A DNA stretch of 64,000 bases. It comes from Pseudomonas weihenstephanensis (GTDB taxonomy: Bacteria; Pseudomonadota; Gammaproteobacteria; Pseudomonadales; Pseudomonadaceae). Both the position numbers and the translations under genes were made by a program. Below are positions 55,198-64,000 of this stretch, one piece after another. The stretch spans positions 248,001 to 312,000 of the forward strand of contig NZ_JYLF01000005.1 in assembly GCF_001043055.1 (NCBI RefSeq). Direction: 5' to 3'. The notes below the pieces were generated by a model. That model was not told where the DNA came from, made no database searches, and saw nothing but the letters and a program-made list of their open reading frames with translations. The stretch's first letter is position 1; each line of letters starts with the position of its first letter.

Positions 55198-56328
55198 ATG
55201 CGTACTTTAATTGGCTGCACCCTACTGATTGCTCTTGCCGCCGCGGGTGGCGGTTATGCGTACTGGACCGAGCAACGAGAGGTCGGCCACTACCTGTCTG
55301 ACCTGCGGGTTGAACTGGCGATCAACGATGGCGTCGATAGCGGACGTGGCAACTTGTTAGGCATCGAAGCCCAACTGTCGCCGCGTGACTATCAAAGCCT
55401 GGCGCTGCTGCACCTCAAGCTGGCCGCCTATATGAGCAAAGCGCGTGATGCCGGTTTGCTCAACGACAAAACCATCGTCGTATTGCCCGAGCACATTGGC
55501 ACCTGGCTAATGTTTCGCGGTGAAAAAAACGAACTGTACCAAGCCCGCGATTTGAACGAAGCCATGCACTGGCTGGCCATCAGCAACCCGTTGACGTTTA
55601 CCCGTGCGTGGCTGGGCGCCGTCGGTGAAAGCCGTCTCAACGATGCGCATTTGCGCATGAAAGCCGCGAGCATGGCCGCTGATTACCAAACCTTGTTTGG
55701 CGGGCTGGCCAAGGAGTTCGGCGTGACGCTGGTGGCCGGGAGCATTGCGCTGCCCGACCCGCGCATCGAAAACGGCACGCTGCGGGCAGGCACGGGGCCG
55801 CTGTACAACAGCAGTGTGGTGTTTGACCGCAATGGCGCCGCGCAGGGCAAACCGCAGCGGCAATTGCTGCCCACCTATGAAGAACAAACCTACATCCAGC
55901 CCAGCCCCGACCACCAGCTGAATGTGATTGACACCCCGGCCGGGCGCCTGGGCATTTTGCTCGGCAGCGACAGCTGGTACCCCGAAAACTATCGCTCACT
56001 CAACGAGCAGCAGGCGCAGTTCATCGCGGTGCCTGCGTTTATCACGGGTAAAGACACCTGGCAAAAACCGTGGGGCGGCTATAAGAGCGTTTCGACACCC
56101 AGCGAAATCAGCCTCAAGCCCGGTGAAGTCAGCGAGGGCGCAGCCTGGCACCGTTTAACGCTCATCAGCAGCGTGCCCACCAGCACCGCCGAAGCCGGAA
56201 TCACGGTGTTCTCACAAGGCAAGTTCTGGAACAAGCACAGTGGCGGGCAAAGCTTTATCAGCCGTAACGGTTTGACCAGCCATGACATGCCGGTGACCAG
56301 CGCACGCCTGCTCAATCTCTGGTTGTAA
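55198..56328 (+). CDS. Nitrilase-fold membrane-anchored protein lacking catalytic Cys
   Basis: A 376-residue protein with an N-terminal membrane helix (LIGCTLLIALAAAGGGYAYW) and a carbon-nitrogen hydrolase fold. The glutamate of the triad is present (VVLPEHIG), but at the nucleophile site the usual GxxICYDLWFPE pattern reads GILLGSDSWYPE, with Gly256 in place of Cys, and at the lysine site RQLLPTYEEQ lacks Lys. The only cysteine is in the membrane helix. It therefore cannot be a classical nitrilase or amidase. It is followed 3 bases later by an AraC-type regulator. The start has no clear ribosome binding site; TTG at 55129 is an alternative. Confidence 0.8.
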   Translation: MRTLIGCTLLIALAAAGGGYAYWTEQREVGHYLSDLRVELAINDGVDSGRGNLLGIEAQLSPRDYQSLALLHLKLAAYMSKARDAGLLNDKTIVVLPEHIGTWLMFRGEKNELYQARDLNEAMHWLAISNPLTFTRAWLGAVGESRLNDAHLRMKAASMAADYQTLFGGLAKEFGVTLVAGSIALPDPRIENGTLRAGTGPLYNSSVVFDRNGAAQGKPQRQLLPTYEEQTYIQPSPDHQLNVIDTPAGRLGILLGSDSWYPENYRSLNEQQAQFIAVPAFITGKDTWQKPWGGYKSVSTPSEISLKPGEVSEGAAWHRLTLISSVPTSTAEAGITVFSQGKFWNKHSGGQSFISRNGLTSHDMPVTSARLLNLWL

Positions 56329-56331
56329 ACC

Positions 56332-57372
56332 ATGAAACCGTTGCCGATGCGCCTGGGGGACTTATCGGTCGGCTTCGTGCAGCAACTGGCCGATGCGGTT
56401 CGCAGTTATGGCCACGACCCGCAGCCCTTGCTCAACCAGTACGGGCTGGATGCCGCCCGCTTGAGCCAGCCGCTGGCGCGGTTGTCGATCCCGCGCTACA
56501 TGCGCCTGGGGCATGCCGCCATTGCGCTGACCCAGCAACCGGCGCTGGGTTTGCGCATGGGCCAACTGAGCCGCCTGAGCCAGGCCGGGCTGGCCGGGGT
56601 GACAGCCGCCCAAGCGCCCACGGTGCGTGAAGCGGCACGCACATTGATTCGTTTCGAAGCGCTGTATGGCTCCAATTACCGCGGTCAGTCGAGCCTGCAC
56701 GAAGATGCCCGGGGCGCCTGGCTGCGCTTTTATTCCATCAGCCCGTATAACGCCTATAACCGCTTTGTCGTGGACTCGATCATTTCCGGCTGGCTGCACC
56801 AGTTATCGTCGGTGGCGGGCACGACGCTGATCAGTGAACACATCGACATCGAGTTCAGTGAGCCCGATTACGCCGAGCAATACCGCCACCTCAGCCATCA
56901 CCCGCTGCACTTTCGCGCCGACACCAATCAGTTGCGCTTGAACCATGACGCGCTGGACCTGCGCAATGCGCAGCATTGCCCCAGCACCTGGTCTTGTTTG
57001 CTGCTGATGTGTGAACGCGAACTGGAGCAACTGACCCGCACCCGCAGCCTGCGCGAACGCATCACTCAACTGCTGGGACCGTTGCTCAACGGCGGCCGTG
57101 AACCCGACCTGGAAGAAGTGGCTGCGCGCCTCAAGCTGCCGACCTGGACCCTGCGGCGCAAGCTCACCGAAGAAGGCACGCAGTTTCGCGCCATTCTCAA
57201 CGACACGCGCCGCGACCTCGCCATGACCTACATCCGCGATACAGAGTTGGCGTTTGGTGAAATTGCGTATTTGTTGGGATTTGCCTCAGCCGAGGCGTTT
57301 CAACGCGCCTTCAAACGCTGGAACGCCGAAACCCCGGGAGAGTTTCGACGTCGCCAGCGCCAGTCGGCTTGA
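56332..57372 (+). CDS. AraC-family transcriptional regulator
   Basis: A 346-residue regulator with the N-terminal arabinose-binding-domain type (Arabinose_bd) sensor and a C-terminal double helix-turn-helix (about 240-345; LEEVAARLKLPTWTLRRKL and FGEIAYLLGFASAEAFQRAF). This OruR/ArgR-like architecture is common in Pseudomonas for amino acid or fatty acid signals. It starts 3 bases after the nitrilase-fold gene, so the pair is co-transcribed. The ligand is unknown. Confidence 0.92.
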   Translation: MKPLPMRLGDLSVGFVQQLADAVRSYGHDPQPLLNQYGLDAARLSQPLARLSIPRYMRLGHAAIALTQQPALGLRMGQLSRLSQAGLAGVTAAQAPTVREAARTLIRFEALYGSNYRGQSSLHEDARGAWLRFYSISPYNAYNRFVVDSIISGWLHQLSSVAGTTLISEHIDIEFSEPDYAEQYRHLSHHPLHFRADTNQLRLNHDALDLRNAQHCPSTWSCLLLMCERELEQLTRTRSLRERITQLLGPLLNGGREPDLEEVAARLKLPTWTLRRKLTEEGTQFRAILNDTRRDLAMTYIRDTELAFGEIAYLLGFASAEAFQRAFKRWNAETPGEFRRRQRQSA

Positions 57373-57388
57373 CAGGGCAACGCTGCGA

Positions 57389-57475
57389 TCACAACTCGGT
57401 GGCGTCGTCAGCGGGGTCCTGCGGGTCCAGTTCAGATGCCTGATATTCAAGCAGCTCTTCCTGATAGTCATCCAT
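57389..57475 (-). CDS. Very small acidic protein, 28 aa
   Basis: A 28-residue frame, MDDYQEELLEYQASELDPQD then PADDATEL, with AAGGA 7 bases before its ATG. It is highly acidic (10 Asp or Glu). The same frame is open further upstream, without a better site. The good ribosome binding site and the strongly biased composition make it a plausible gene; I think similar short acidic proteins occur at this place in other Pseudomonas, which I cannot verify. Function unknown. Confidence 0.55.
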   Translation of the reverse strand: MDDYQEELLEYQASELDPQDPADDATEL

Positions 57476-57609
57476 GTCGGCATCCTTGGGTGTCTGTGGT
57501 CGTGTTCGAGCCAGCATAAGGTGCCCGCATGAAGGAAAAATGACACCTTCGCGGGCAGACCCGGCGCTCAGCATTAAACGTAGCAGAACGTTTCGGATTT
57601 ACCGCGCCT

Positions 57610-58509
57610 TTATTGCATCGGCATCGCTTCAAGGGTTGCGGGTGCCGTCACGGGCACAGGCGCTTGAGCCGGTTGGGACGTTTCAGGTGCCGGGGCATCA
57701 GGCGCCTGCGGTGCAGCAGGCACTGGCACTTGAGGTGTTACAGGCACCTCAATCGGGGTAATGGGTGCCGCTTCAGCTGGCGGCACCACCGGCTGTGAGC
57801 CGACCGGCTCGGCCACCAGCGGCTCAGCCAGCGGTGTTGCGGGCACAACCACAACCGGGGCGATAACGGCCGGCGCCACCGGTGCAAGCGCGCCCGGGAC
57901 GTCATCCACCTTGGCAGGCACCGGGTCAGGCACCCCCAGGTCAGCCTTGGGTGTCTCTTCGATGTGCGCAGCGTGTTTCACATCTTTGGGCAAATACACT
58001 TCGACCAAGGAGAAGAAGCGATCATAAAACTGCGCCGACGACACGGTTTCGCTGGCGACTTTGACCATCGAGTCATCGGTCGAGCCAATCGGCATCGACA
58101 CCGATCCCAACACGCCCACCCCCAGGCTGGCCGAATTATTCACCTTCTTCAGCGCATAGCGGTCCTGCAAGGCGTTGGCAAACATGGTGGAGTGATGGCT
58201 GGCTGCGCCGTCATCGGCACAGACCACGCTAAAGCTGATTTCCAGATGGCTTTCACCGGTTTGTTGAAAGCTTTTGTGGCCACTGATCATTTTTGGGTCG
58301 CGACTGCCGATGATGTAGCCCTGACTGAGCAAGGCACGGCGCGCCGCTTCGCACGCGGCTTTGTCGGCCACCGGGTAGTTGCGCGAGAACGTGCCGGAGT
58401 CATCGAAATTTTCATGCTCGTAAATCGCGGTTTTCTGCGTCGAGCAACCTGCGAGGCTTGTCAGCACAAAGGCGGCAAAAGCAGTACGCAGGGGGAATGA
58501 CTTGAACAT
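57610..58509 (-). CDS. DUF2242 lipoprotein with Pro/Ala-rich tail
   Basis: A 299-residue outer-membrane or periplasmic lipoprotein. The lipobox is LAGC at the end of a signal peptide (FAAFVLTSLAGC). The folded part is DUF2242 (VVCADDGAASHHSTMFANAL, then NNSASLGVGVLGSVSMPIG). From about residue 195 the tail is a Pro/Ala/Val-rich, low-complexity arm of about 100 residues, unlike the rest. The ATG at 58509 has AGGA 7 bases upstream. It is upstream of no recognised partner and shares a strand with the efflux operon. Confidence 0.85.
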   Translation of the reverse strand: MFKSFPLRTAFAAFVLTSLAGCSTQKTAIYEHENFDDSGTFSRNYPVADKAACEAARRALLSQGYIIGSRDPKMISGHKSFQQTGESHLEISFSVVCADDGAASHHSTMFANALQDRYALKKVNNSASLGVGVLGSVSMPIGSTDDSMVKVASETVSSAQFYDRFFSLVEVYLPKDVKHAAHIEETPKADLGVPDPVPAKVDDVPGALAPVAPAVIAPVVVVPATPLAEPLVAEPVGSQPVVPPAEAAPITPIEVPVTPQVPVPAAPQAPDAPAPETSQPAQAPVPVTAPATLEAMPMQ

Positions 58510-58634
58510 TGAACATCCTGAAGAGAACGGTGCGGGCGAATGCGCGCAGTTTGCTCGGATGAGTGACGCAGAACAAGTCGAAGATGAGGCGCCCGTGCGT
58601 GGCCTGCGCCAACGGCTACGCACCAGGCTCATGA

Positions 58635-60140
58635 CTATTGAGCGGCCTTCTCGTTCGCGCTCAAGTCGGTGTTGCCATCCCAACCGCCGCCCAGCGCGGT
58701 AATCAGATTAACGCTGGCAATCAACCGGCTTTGTTGCAGGTTGAGCACGGTGCGCTCTGCACTCAACGCCGTGGCTTGCACCACGACCACGTCCAGATAG
58801 GCAATCAAGCCCGCCTTGTACTGGTTGCTGGTCAAGCGCAACGACTCACGCGCCGAGTCCAGCGCCTGCTGCTGCACCACAGCCTCGTCTTCGAGCACCT
58901 TCAACTGCACCAGGTAGTTTTCAACTTCGCGAAAACCATCGAGCACGGTCTGCCGGTATTTGGCGACGGTCTGGTCATACAGCGCTTCATTGCGATCCAC
59001 TTCGGCCGAACGCTGACCACCATCAAACAGCGGCAAGGCGATTTTGGGCCCCACCGACCAAAAACGGTTCGGCACGCTGATCCAGTCTTCATAGGTACTG
59101 CTGCTGTAACCGCCGGACAGGCTCAAGCTCAAATCAGGGTAGTACGCCGCTTTGGCGACCCCTATATTGGCGTTTGCCGCAATGATTGAGCGTTCCGCCG
59201 AAGCGATATCCGGGCGCCGCTCCAGCAATTGCGACGGCAAGCTCACAGGAATTTGCGGCAAGGCAGGCACCGCCTGGGTTTCGGCCAGCGCGAAACCTGC
59301 GGGCGGTTGCCCGGTGAGCACGGCGATGGCGTTTTCAAACTGGGCGCGCTGCCAGATCAGGTCGATCAGGTTGGCCTGGGTGTTGCGCAGCTGGGTTTGT
59401 GCCTGAGCCACGGCATCTTTGCCGGAGATGCCCGCACGGTACTGGTTTTCGCTCATTTTCAGCGAACGCTCATAGGCCACGACGGTGTCTTGCAGCAGGC
59501 GTTTTTGTTGGTCGATCACGCGCAATTGCAGGTAGTTCTGCACCAGTTCCGACTGTTGACTCAAACGCATGGCTGCCAGATCGGCGAGACTGGCCTCGGC
59601 GCTGGCTTCATTGGCTTCCAGGCCCCGGCGCAACTTGCCCCACACATCGGCCTCCCAGCTCACGCCGACCTGCGCGTTCAGCGTGTCCCGAATGCCGCTG
59701 CTGGAACTGGTCAGACTGGAGTTGGAGCTGCCGGTGCCCTGGCTGGAGCGAGTTTTACCCACGCTCAAGTCGGCACTCGGAAAAAAAGCCCCACGCGCAC
59801 TGCGCACCAGGGCCTGCGCCTGACGAAACTGGGCTTCGGCCTGCGCAACGGTCTGGTTGGAGCGGTTGAGGGTCTGGACCAAGTCATTGAGCTGCGCGTC
59901 GCCATACAGCTCCCACCACGCACCCCGCGCCAAAGCGTCGCTTGGGTTGGCTTGGCGCCAGCCCGCCGCTTCCTTGAACGCCACCGGCGTGGTGGTGTCA
60001 GGGCGCTGATAATCCGGGCCAATCGCGCAGGCGTTGAGCACCAGGGCGGACAGCACCAGTGCCAACAGGCGCGGGCCGCGGGCCAGCGCCCACGGTTGGG
60101 ACGACAGAGCCGGTGCAAGGGTAAGCAAACGATGGGTCAT
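58635..60140 (-). CDS. opmB: RND efflux outer-membrane factor (OpmB type)
   Basis: A 501-residue TolC/OprM-family outer-membrane channel of the NodT group. It has a signal peptide with a lipobox Cys (LVLNACAIGPDYQRP), two OEP repeats (NQTVAQAEAQFRQAQ and DQTVAKYRQTVLDGFREVE) and the RRPDIASAERSIIAANANIG motif. The start overlaps the muxC stop by 4 bases (ATGA), so it is the last gene of the operon, the order muxA-B-C-opmB of P. aeruginosa. The name follows that order. Confidence 0.9.
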   Translation of the reverse strand: MTHRLLTLAPALSSQPWALARGPRLLALVLSALVLNACAIGPDYQRPDTTTPVAFKEAAGWRQANPSDALARGAWWELYGDAQLNDLVQTLNRSNQTVAQAEAQFRQAQALVRSARGAFFPSADLSVGKTRSSQGTGSSNSSLTSSSSGIRDTLNAQVGVSWEADVWGKLRRGLEANEASAEASLADLAAMRLSQQSELVQNYLQLRVIDQQKRLLQDTVVAYERSLKMSENQYRAGISGKDAVAQAQTQLRNTQANLIDLIWQRAQFENAIAVLTGQPPAGFALAETQAVPALPQIPVSLPSQLLERRPDIASAERSIIAANANIGVAKAAYYPDLSLSLSGGYSSSTYEDWISVPNRFWSVGPKIALPLFDGGQRSAEVDRNEALYDQTVAKYRQTVLDGFREVENYLVQLKVLEDEAVVQQQALDSARESLRLTSNQYKAGLIAYLDVVVVQATALSAERTVLNLQQSRLIASVNLITALGGGWDGNTDLSANEKAAQ

Positions 60141-63100
60141 AGCGCAGTTTCCAGAGCAGCATCAGTGCGCACGCCGCGCCATTTATTGAAACGATGGCGC
60201 GTGCGGTCGAGATAGAGGTAAACCACCGGGGTGGTGTAAAGGGTCAGGATCTGGCTGAAGATCAAACCGCCGATGATGGTCAGGCCCAGCGGTTGACGCA
60301 TTTCGGCGCCCTCGGCGGTACTGAGCATCAGCGGCAGTGCGCCGAGAATGGCGGCCAGCGTGGTCATTAAAATCGGGCGCAAACGTTGCAAACAGGCGCT
60401 GCGGATCGACTCCAGCGGGTTCATGCCTGAGTGACGTTCGAGTTGCAGCGCCAGGTCGATCATCAGAATCGCGTTTTTCTTCACCACCCCGATCAGCAAG
60501 AACAAACCGAGCAGCGAGATCAGGCTGAACTCTCCGCCCGTGAGGTAGATGCTCAACAACGCCCCGACCCCCGCCGACGGTAAGGTCGAAAGGATGGTTA
60601 AGGGGTGAATGTAGCTTTCGTAGAGAATCCCCAGCACCAGGTACACCGCCACCAGCGCGCCAAGAATCATGAACGGCTGACTTTTTTGCGTGTCGGCAAA
60701 GGCGTCGCCCGTCCCGGCCATTTTTGCAATCACTTCTTCGGGCAGCCCAAGCTTGGCAATCGCGCGTTCAATGGCTGCGGTGCCCTGCTCCAGCGTGACG
60801 CCGGGCGCCATGTCAAACGCGATGGACTCTGACGCAAACTGACCTTCGTGCGAGACGCGATCGTTCTGCAAGCTGTTTTCATAGTGCGCAATCGCCGACA
60901 ACGGGATGCGCTGGCCCTCGGCCGTAATCACCTGCACCTGATTCAAGGTTTCGGGGTCTTGGGCGTATTTGGGGTTGACCTCCATGACGACTTGATACTG
61001 GTTGAGGCTGTCGTAAATGGTAGAAATCTGGCGCTGACTGTAGGCGTTGTTGAGCACGGCAGTGACCATGTCCATGTCCACCCCCAGGCGCTTGGCCTGG
61101 TCGCGGTCGACCACCAGCGTGACTTGCTGCGCGCCACGGCCTTCGCGCGCATCAATGGCGGTCAACTCCGGCAGCGCCTTGAACGCGGCCACGACTTTGG
61201 GATACCAGGTGCGCAGTTCGGCGAGGTCGCCACTTTGCAGGATGTAGGCGTATTGCGAACTGGTTTGATCACGTCCGCCGCCAAATTGCAGGTCCTGATC
61301 GGCCATCAGCATCAGGCGCCCGCCCGGCACCTTGGGCATGTTTTCACGCAAGCGTTCGATGACTTTTTGCGCCGACACCTTGCGCTCAGACACCGGCTTG
61401 AGGCGCACGATCATGAACGCATTGTTGGTGCCGCCGTTACCGCCAATAAAGCCCGCCACGCTTTCTACCGCAGGGTCTGCCAACACCGCCTTGCGAAAGA
61501 TTTCCATCTTGGGCTGCATCACGCTGAACGACAGGCCATCGTCACCGCGTACAAAACCGATCAACTGCCCGGTGTCCTGCTGCGGCATAAACGTTTTAGG
61601 CACCACCACATACAACGCCACGTTGACGCCAATGGTCAGCAGCAGGCTCAACAGCGTCAGGCGTTTGTGCCGCAACACCCAATCCAGGCTGCGCGCATAG
61701 CCGCTGACCATGCGCTCGTTGAGGCGTATGCTCCAGCGCTGCATGGCGTTTTCAGTGCCCGGCACGTGAGGCTTGAGCCAGCGTGCGCAGAGCATCGGGG
61801 TGAGGGTCAAGGAGACCACCAGCGACACCACAATCGAGGCCGCCAGAGTAATGGAGAACTCGCGGAACAGGCTTTCTACAATCCCGCCCATAAACAGAAT
61901 CGACAGGAACACCGCCACCAGCGAGACGTTCATCGAGAGCAAGGTAAAACCGACTTCCTTGGCCCCCAGGTACGCGGCTTTCATCGGCGCGATCCCGGCG
62001 TCGATATGGCGCGAGATGTTCTCCAGCACCACAATCGCATCGTCGACCACCAGTCCGGTGGCCAGGATCAGCGCCATCAGCGACAGGTTGTTCAGCGAAA
62101 ACCCGTACAGGTACATGATGGCAAAGGTGCCCACCAACGACACCGGCACCGCCAGCGTCGGGATCAGCGAGGCGCGAAAATTACCCAAAAACAGAAACAC
62201 CACCAAAATCACCAGCGCCACAGCAATCAGCAAGGTCATTTCGGCTTCGTGCAAGGTGGCTTTGATCACCGGTGAGCGGTCCATCGCCACGTTCAGTTGC
62301 ACACTGGCCGGCAACACCGCTTGCAGCGCTGGCAACTGCGCCTTGATCGCGTTCACGGTTTCAATGATGTTGGCCCCGGCCTGCCGGTTGACCACCAGCA
62401 ACACCGCCGCATCGTTGTTGAAAAAACCACTGTTGTAGCGGTCCTCAACGCTGTCTTTGACCGTGGCCACATGGCTGAGGCGCAACGCGGCGCCATCTTG
62501 GTAGCGGATGATCAGCGGTTCGTAATCTTTGGCCTTTTCCAGTTGATCGTTGGCCTGGATCTGCCAGTTATGGTCATCGTCGGACACCGCCCCCTTGGGC
62601 CGGCGCACGTTTGCGTTGGCGATGGTGCGACGCACGTCATCCAGCGCGACGCCGTACTGGTTGAGCAGTTGCGGCTCTAACTCGATACGCACGGCAGGCA
62701 GCGAACTACCGCCAATCTGCACCTCTCCAACCCCCGGCACCTGCGACAAACTTTGCGACAGGATGGTCGAGGCCAAGTCGTACAACTGGCCCTTGGACAG
62801 CACTTGACTGGTCAGTGACAGCACCATGATGGGCGCTTGCGAGGGGTTGATTTTCTTGTAGGTTGGCATGCTTTTCATGCCACTGGGCAGCAGGTTGCGC
62901 GAGGCGTTGATGGCCGCCTGCACTTCGCGCGCGGCGCCGTTGATGTCGCGGTCCTGATCGAACTGCAAAATCACCCGGGTTGAACCCTGGCTTGAGTTGC
63001 TGCTCATGGTGTTGACCCCGGCAATCGCACCGAAGGCCCGCTCCAGCGGCGTGGCCACGGTCGACGCCATGACCTCGGGGCTGGCACCCGGCAAGTTGGC

Positions 63101-63244
63101 CGACACCACAATCACCGGAAAATCCATCTGCGGCAACGGCGACACCGGCAACAGACCAAAACTCACCCCGCCCAGCAACATGATTGCCAGGCTCAGCAGC
63201 ATCGTGGCGACCGGCCGCCGAATAAAAGGCCCGGACAGGTTCAT
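60137..63244 (-). CDS. muxC: RND multidrug efflux transporter MuxC
   Basis: A 1035-residue HAE1-type RND pump. Visible are N-terminal [19 protein letters not shown], the proton-relay helix [19 protein letters not shown] (about 400-420), two large periplasmic loops and twelve transmembrane helices, ending in the second repeat [17 protein letters not shown]. It pairs with MuxB as a heteromeric pump (MdtBC type). Its start overlaps the muxB stop by 4 bases. Confidence 0.95.
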   Translation of the reverse strand: MNLSGPFIRRPVATMLLSLAIMLLGGVSFGLLPVSPLPQMDFPVIVVSANLPGASPEVMASTVATPLERAFGAIAGVNTMSSNSSQGSTRVILQFDQDRDINGAAREVQAAINASRNLLPSGMKSMPTYKKINPSQAPIMVLSLTSQVLSKGQLYDLASTILSQSLSQVPGVGEVQIGGSSLPAVRIELEPQLLNQYGVALDDVRRTIANANVRRPKGAVSDDDHNWQIQANDQLEKAKDYEPLIIRYQDGAALRLSHVATVKDSVEDRYNSGFFNNDAAVLLVVNRQAGANIIETVNAIKAQLPALQAVLPASVQLNVAMDRSPVIKATLHEAEMTLLIAVALVILVVFLFLGNFRASLIPTLAVPVSLVGTFAIMYLYGFSLNNLSLMALILATGLVVDDAIVVLENISRHIDAGIAPMKAAYLGAKEVGFTLLSMNVSLVAVFLSILFMGGIVESLFREFSITLAASIVVSLVVSLTLTPMLCARWLKPHVPGTENAMQRWSIRLNERMVSGYARSLDWVLRHKRLTLLSLLLTIGVNVALYVVVPKTFMPQQDTGQLIGFVRGDDGLSFSVMQPKMEIFRKAVLADPAVESVAGFIGGNGGTNNAFMIVRLKPVSERKVSAQKVIERLRENMPKVPGGRLMLMADQDLQFGGGRDQTSSQYAYILQSGDLAELRTWYPKVVAAFKALPELTAIDAREGRGAQQVTLVVDRDQAKRLGVDMDMVTAVLNNAYSQRQISTIYDSLNQYQVVMEVNPKYAQDPETLNQVQVITAEGQRIPLSAIAHYENSLQNDRVSHEGQFASESIAFDMAPGVTLEQGTAAIERAIAKLGLPEEVIAKMAGTGDAFADTQKSQPFMILGALVAVYLVLGILYESYIHPLTILSTLPSAGVGALLSIYLTGGEFSLISLLGLFLLIGVVKKNAILMIDLALQLERHSGMNPLESIRSACLQRLRPILMTTLAAILGALPLMLSTAEGAEMRQPLGLTIIGGLIFSQILTLYTTPVVYLYLDRTRHRFNKWRGVRTDAALETAL

Positions 63245-64000
63245 ACCGACGCCTGCTCAGGCTGGGCCACATCACCCCGCCAGCGGCGGCCGAGTCGGTC
63301 GAAATACAGGTAAATCACCGGGGTAGTGAACAGGGTCAGCACTTGGCTGACCAACAGACCGCCGACCATCACCAGGCCCAAAGGCTGACGCAGTTCGGCC
63401 CCGGAACCGGTGGCCAGCATCAGCGGCACGGCACCAAACAGGGCCGCCAGCGTGGTCATCAGAATCGGTCGGAAGCGCAGCAGCGCGGCCTGGTAAATCG
63501 CCTGCTCGGGGGCCATGCCCTGATTGCGCTCAGCATCGAGGGCGAAGTCGATCATCATGATCGCGTTCTTTTTCACGATACCGATCAGCAGGATGATGCC
63601 GATGATGGCGATCATGCCCAGATCGTTGCCACTGAGGATCAATGCCAACAAAGCCCCGACGGCCGCGGACGGTAAGGTCGAGAGGATGGTAATCGGGTGA
63701 ATGTAGCTCTCGTACAACACGCCCAGCACGATGTACATGGTCACCACCGCTGCCAGAATCAGCAACAAGGTGCTCGACAGCGAGGCCTGAAACGCTTGCG
63801 CCGCACCCTGGAACTGGGTCTGCACACCGACCGGCATGCCGATGTCTTTGCGCACCTGATCGATCAATTCAACGGCCTGCCCCAGGGCCACGCCGGGCGC
63901 CAGATTGAACGAGACCATCACCGAGGGGAATTGGCCGATGTGCGACACGGCCAGTTGCGCCTGGCGCTCTTCAATCCTGGCCAGGTTCGACAAGCGAACC
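63241..64000 (-). CDS. muxB: RND multidrug efflux transporter MuxB (5' part beyond window)
   Basis: The C-terminal 252 residues or so of a second HAE1 RND pump; the frame is open across the window edge (reading [13 protein letters not shown] there, like the family's VRLKDVARIE). Segments such as [20 protein letters not shown] and [19 protein letters not shown] identify it. It overlaps muxC by 4 bases. MuxA, the membrane fusion protein, should lie just outside. Confidence 0.93.
   Translation of the reverse strand, partial: VRLSNLARIEERQAQLAVSHIGQFPSVMVSFNLAPGVALGQAVELIDQVRKDIGMPVGVQTQFQGAAQAFQASLSSTLLLILAAVVTMYIVLGVLYESYIHPITILSTLPSAAVGALLALILSGNDLGMIAIIGIILLIGIVKKNAIMMIDFALDAERNQGMAPEQAIYQAALLRFRPILMTTLAALFGAVPLMLATGSGAELRQPLGLVMVGGLLVSQVLTLFTTPVIYLYFDRLGRRWRGDVAQPEQASV

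Overview
The window is a chromosomal segment of a Pseudomonas, most likely of the P. fluorescens/fragi side of the genus. The evidence is gene content and order: a cobW-cobN pair behind a B12 riboswitch, rssC-rssB next to mlaA, the 180 kDa NAD-glutamate dehydrogenase, a MoxR/DUF58/VWA (Bat) operon, nadK-metallophosphoesterase-rhomboid-DUF1315-DUF2797-pepN, and a MuxABC-OpmB type efflux operon. GC content is moderately high throughout. I see no rRNA, tRNA, CRISPR array, prophage or intact insertion sequence. The species call is an inference.

Layout. 1-4.8 kb: cobN (3' end outside the window) and cobW, read leftward from a sigma70-like promoter and a cobalamin riboswitch. 4.8-9.6 kb: an amidase remnant, a nitronate monooxygenase, two divergent L,D-transpeptidases, a small orphan gene, an acetyltransferase gene with its middle deleted, and a repeat-bearing spacer. 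9.6-19.7 kb: dusA, the rssB/rssC phosphatase and anti-sigma-antagonist pair, mlaA, a DUF4404 gene, gdhB and an acidic orphan protein. 19.8-22.4 kb: an accessory cluster of a heme-oxygenase-like diiron protein, an EamA transporter and a divergent LysR regulator. 22.6-29.4 kb: a six-gene, tightly overlapping MoxR-DUF58-DUF4381-VWA-VWA/TPR-BatD operon. 29.5-35 kb: sbcD, sbcC and a GST gene, closed by a REP-like palindrome. 35-38.7 kb: a cytochrome b561 and catalase-like peroxidase pair, a tiny exported peptide and a lactonase pair.

38.8-43.5 kb holds one very large gene for a DUF6543 (dermonecrotic-toxin-domain) protein. 43.6-50.3 kb is the housekeeping block pepN-DUF2797-DUF1315-rhomboid-phosphoesterase-nadK. 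50.4-58.5 kb mixes a DUF1853 gene, a cytochrome b561, a D-cysteine desulfhydrase-like enzyme whose ribosome binding site lies inside a perfect hairpin, fadH, a nitrilase-fold protein without the catalytic cysteine paired with an AraC-family regulator, a 28-residue protein and a DUF2242 lipoprotein. 58.6-64 kb is the RND efflux operon opmB-muxC-muxB, with muxB cut by the window edge.

Most genes are core metabolism or envelope functions. The points most worth a second look are the diiron/EamA/LysR cluster, the nitrilase-fold pseudoenzyme with its regulator, the hairpin that buries a Shine-Dalgarno sequence, the giant toxin-like protein, and two decayed genes (amidase and GNAT). Names rest on motif and family recognition by eye; no database search was run.
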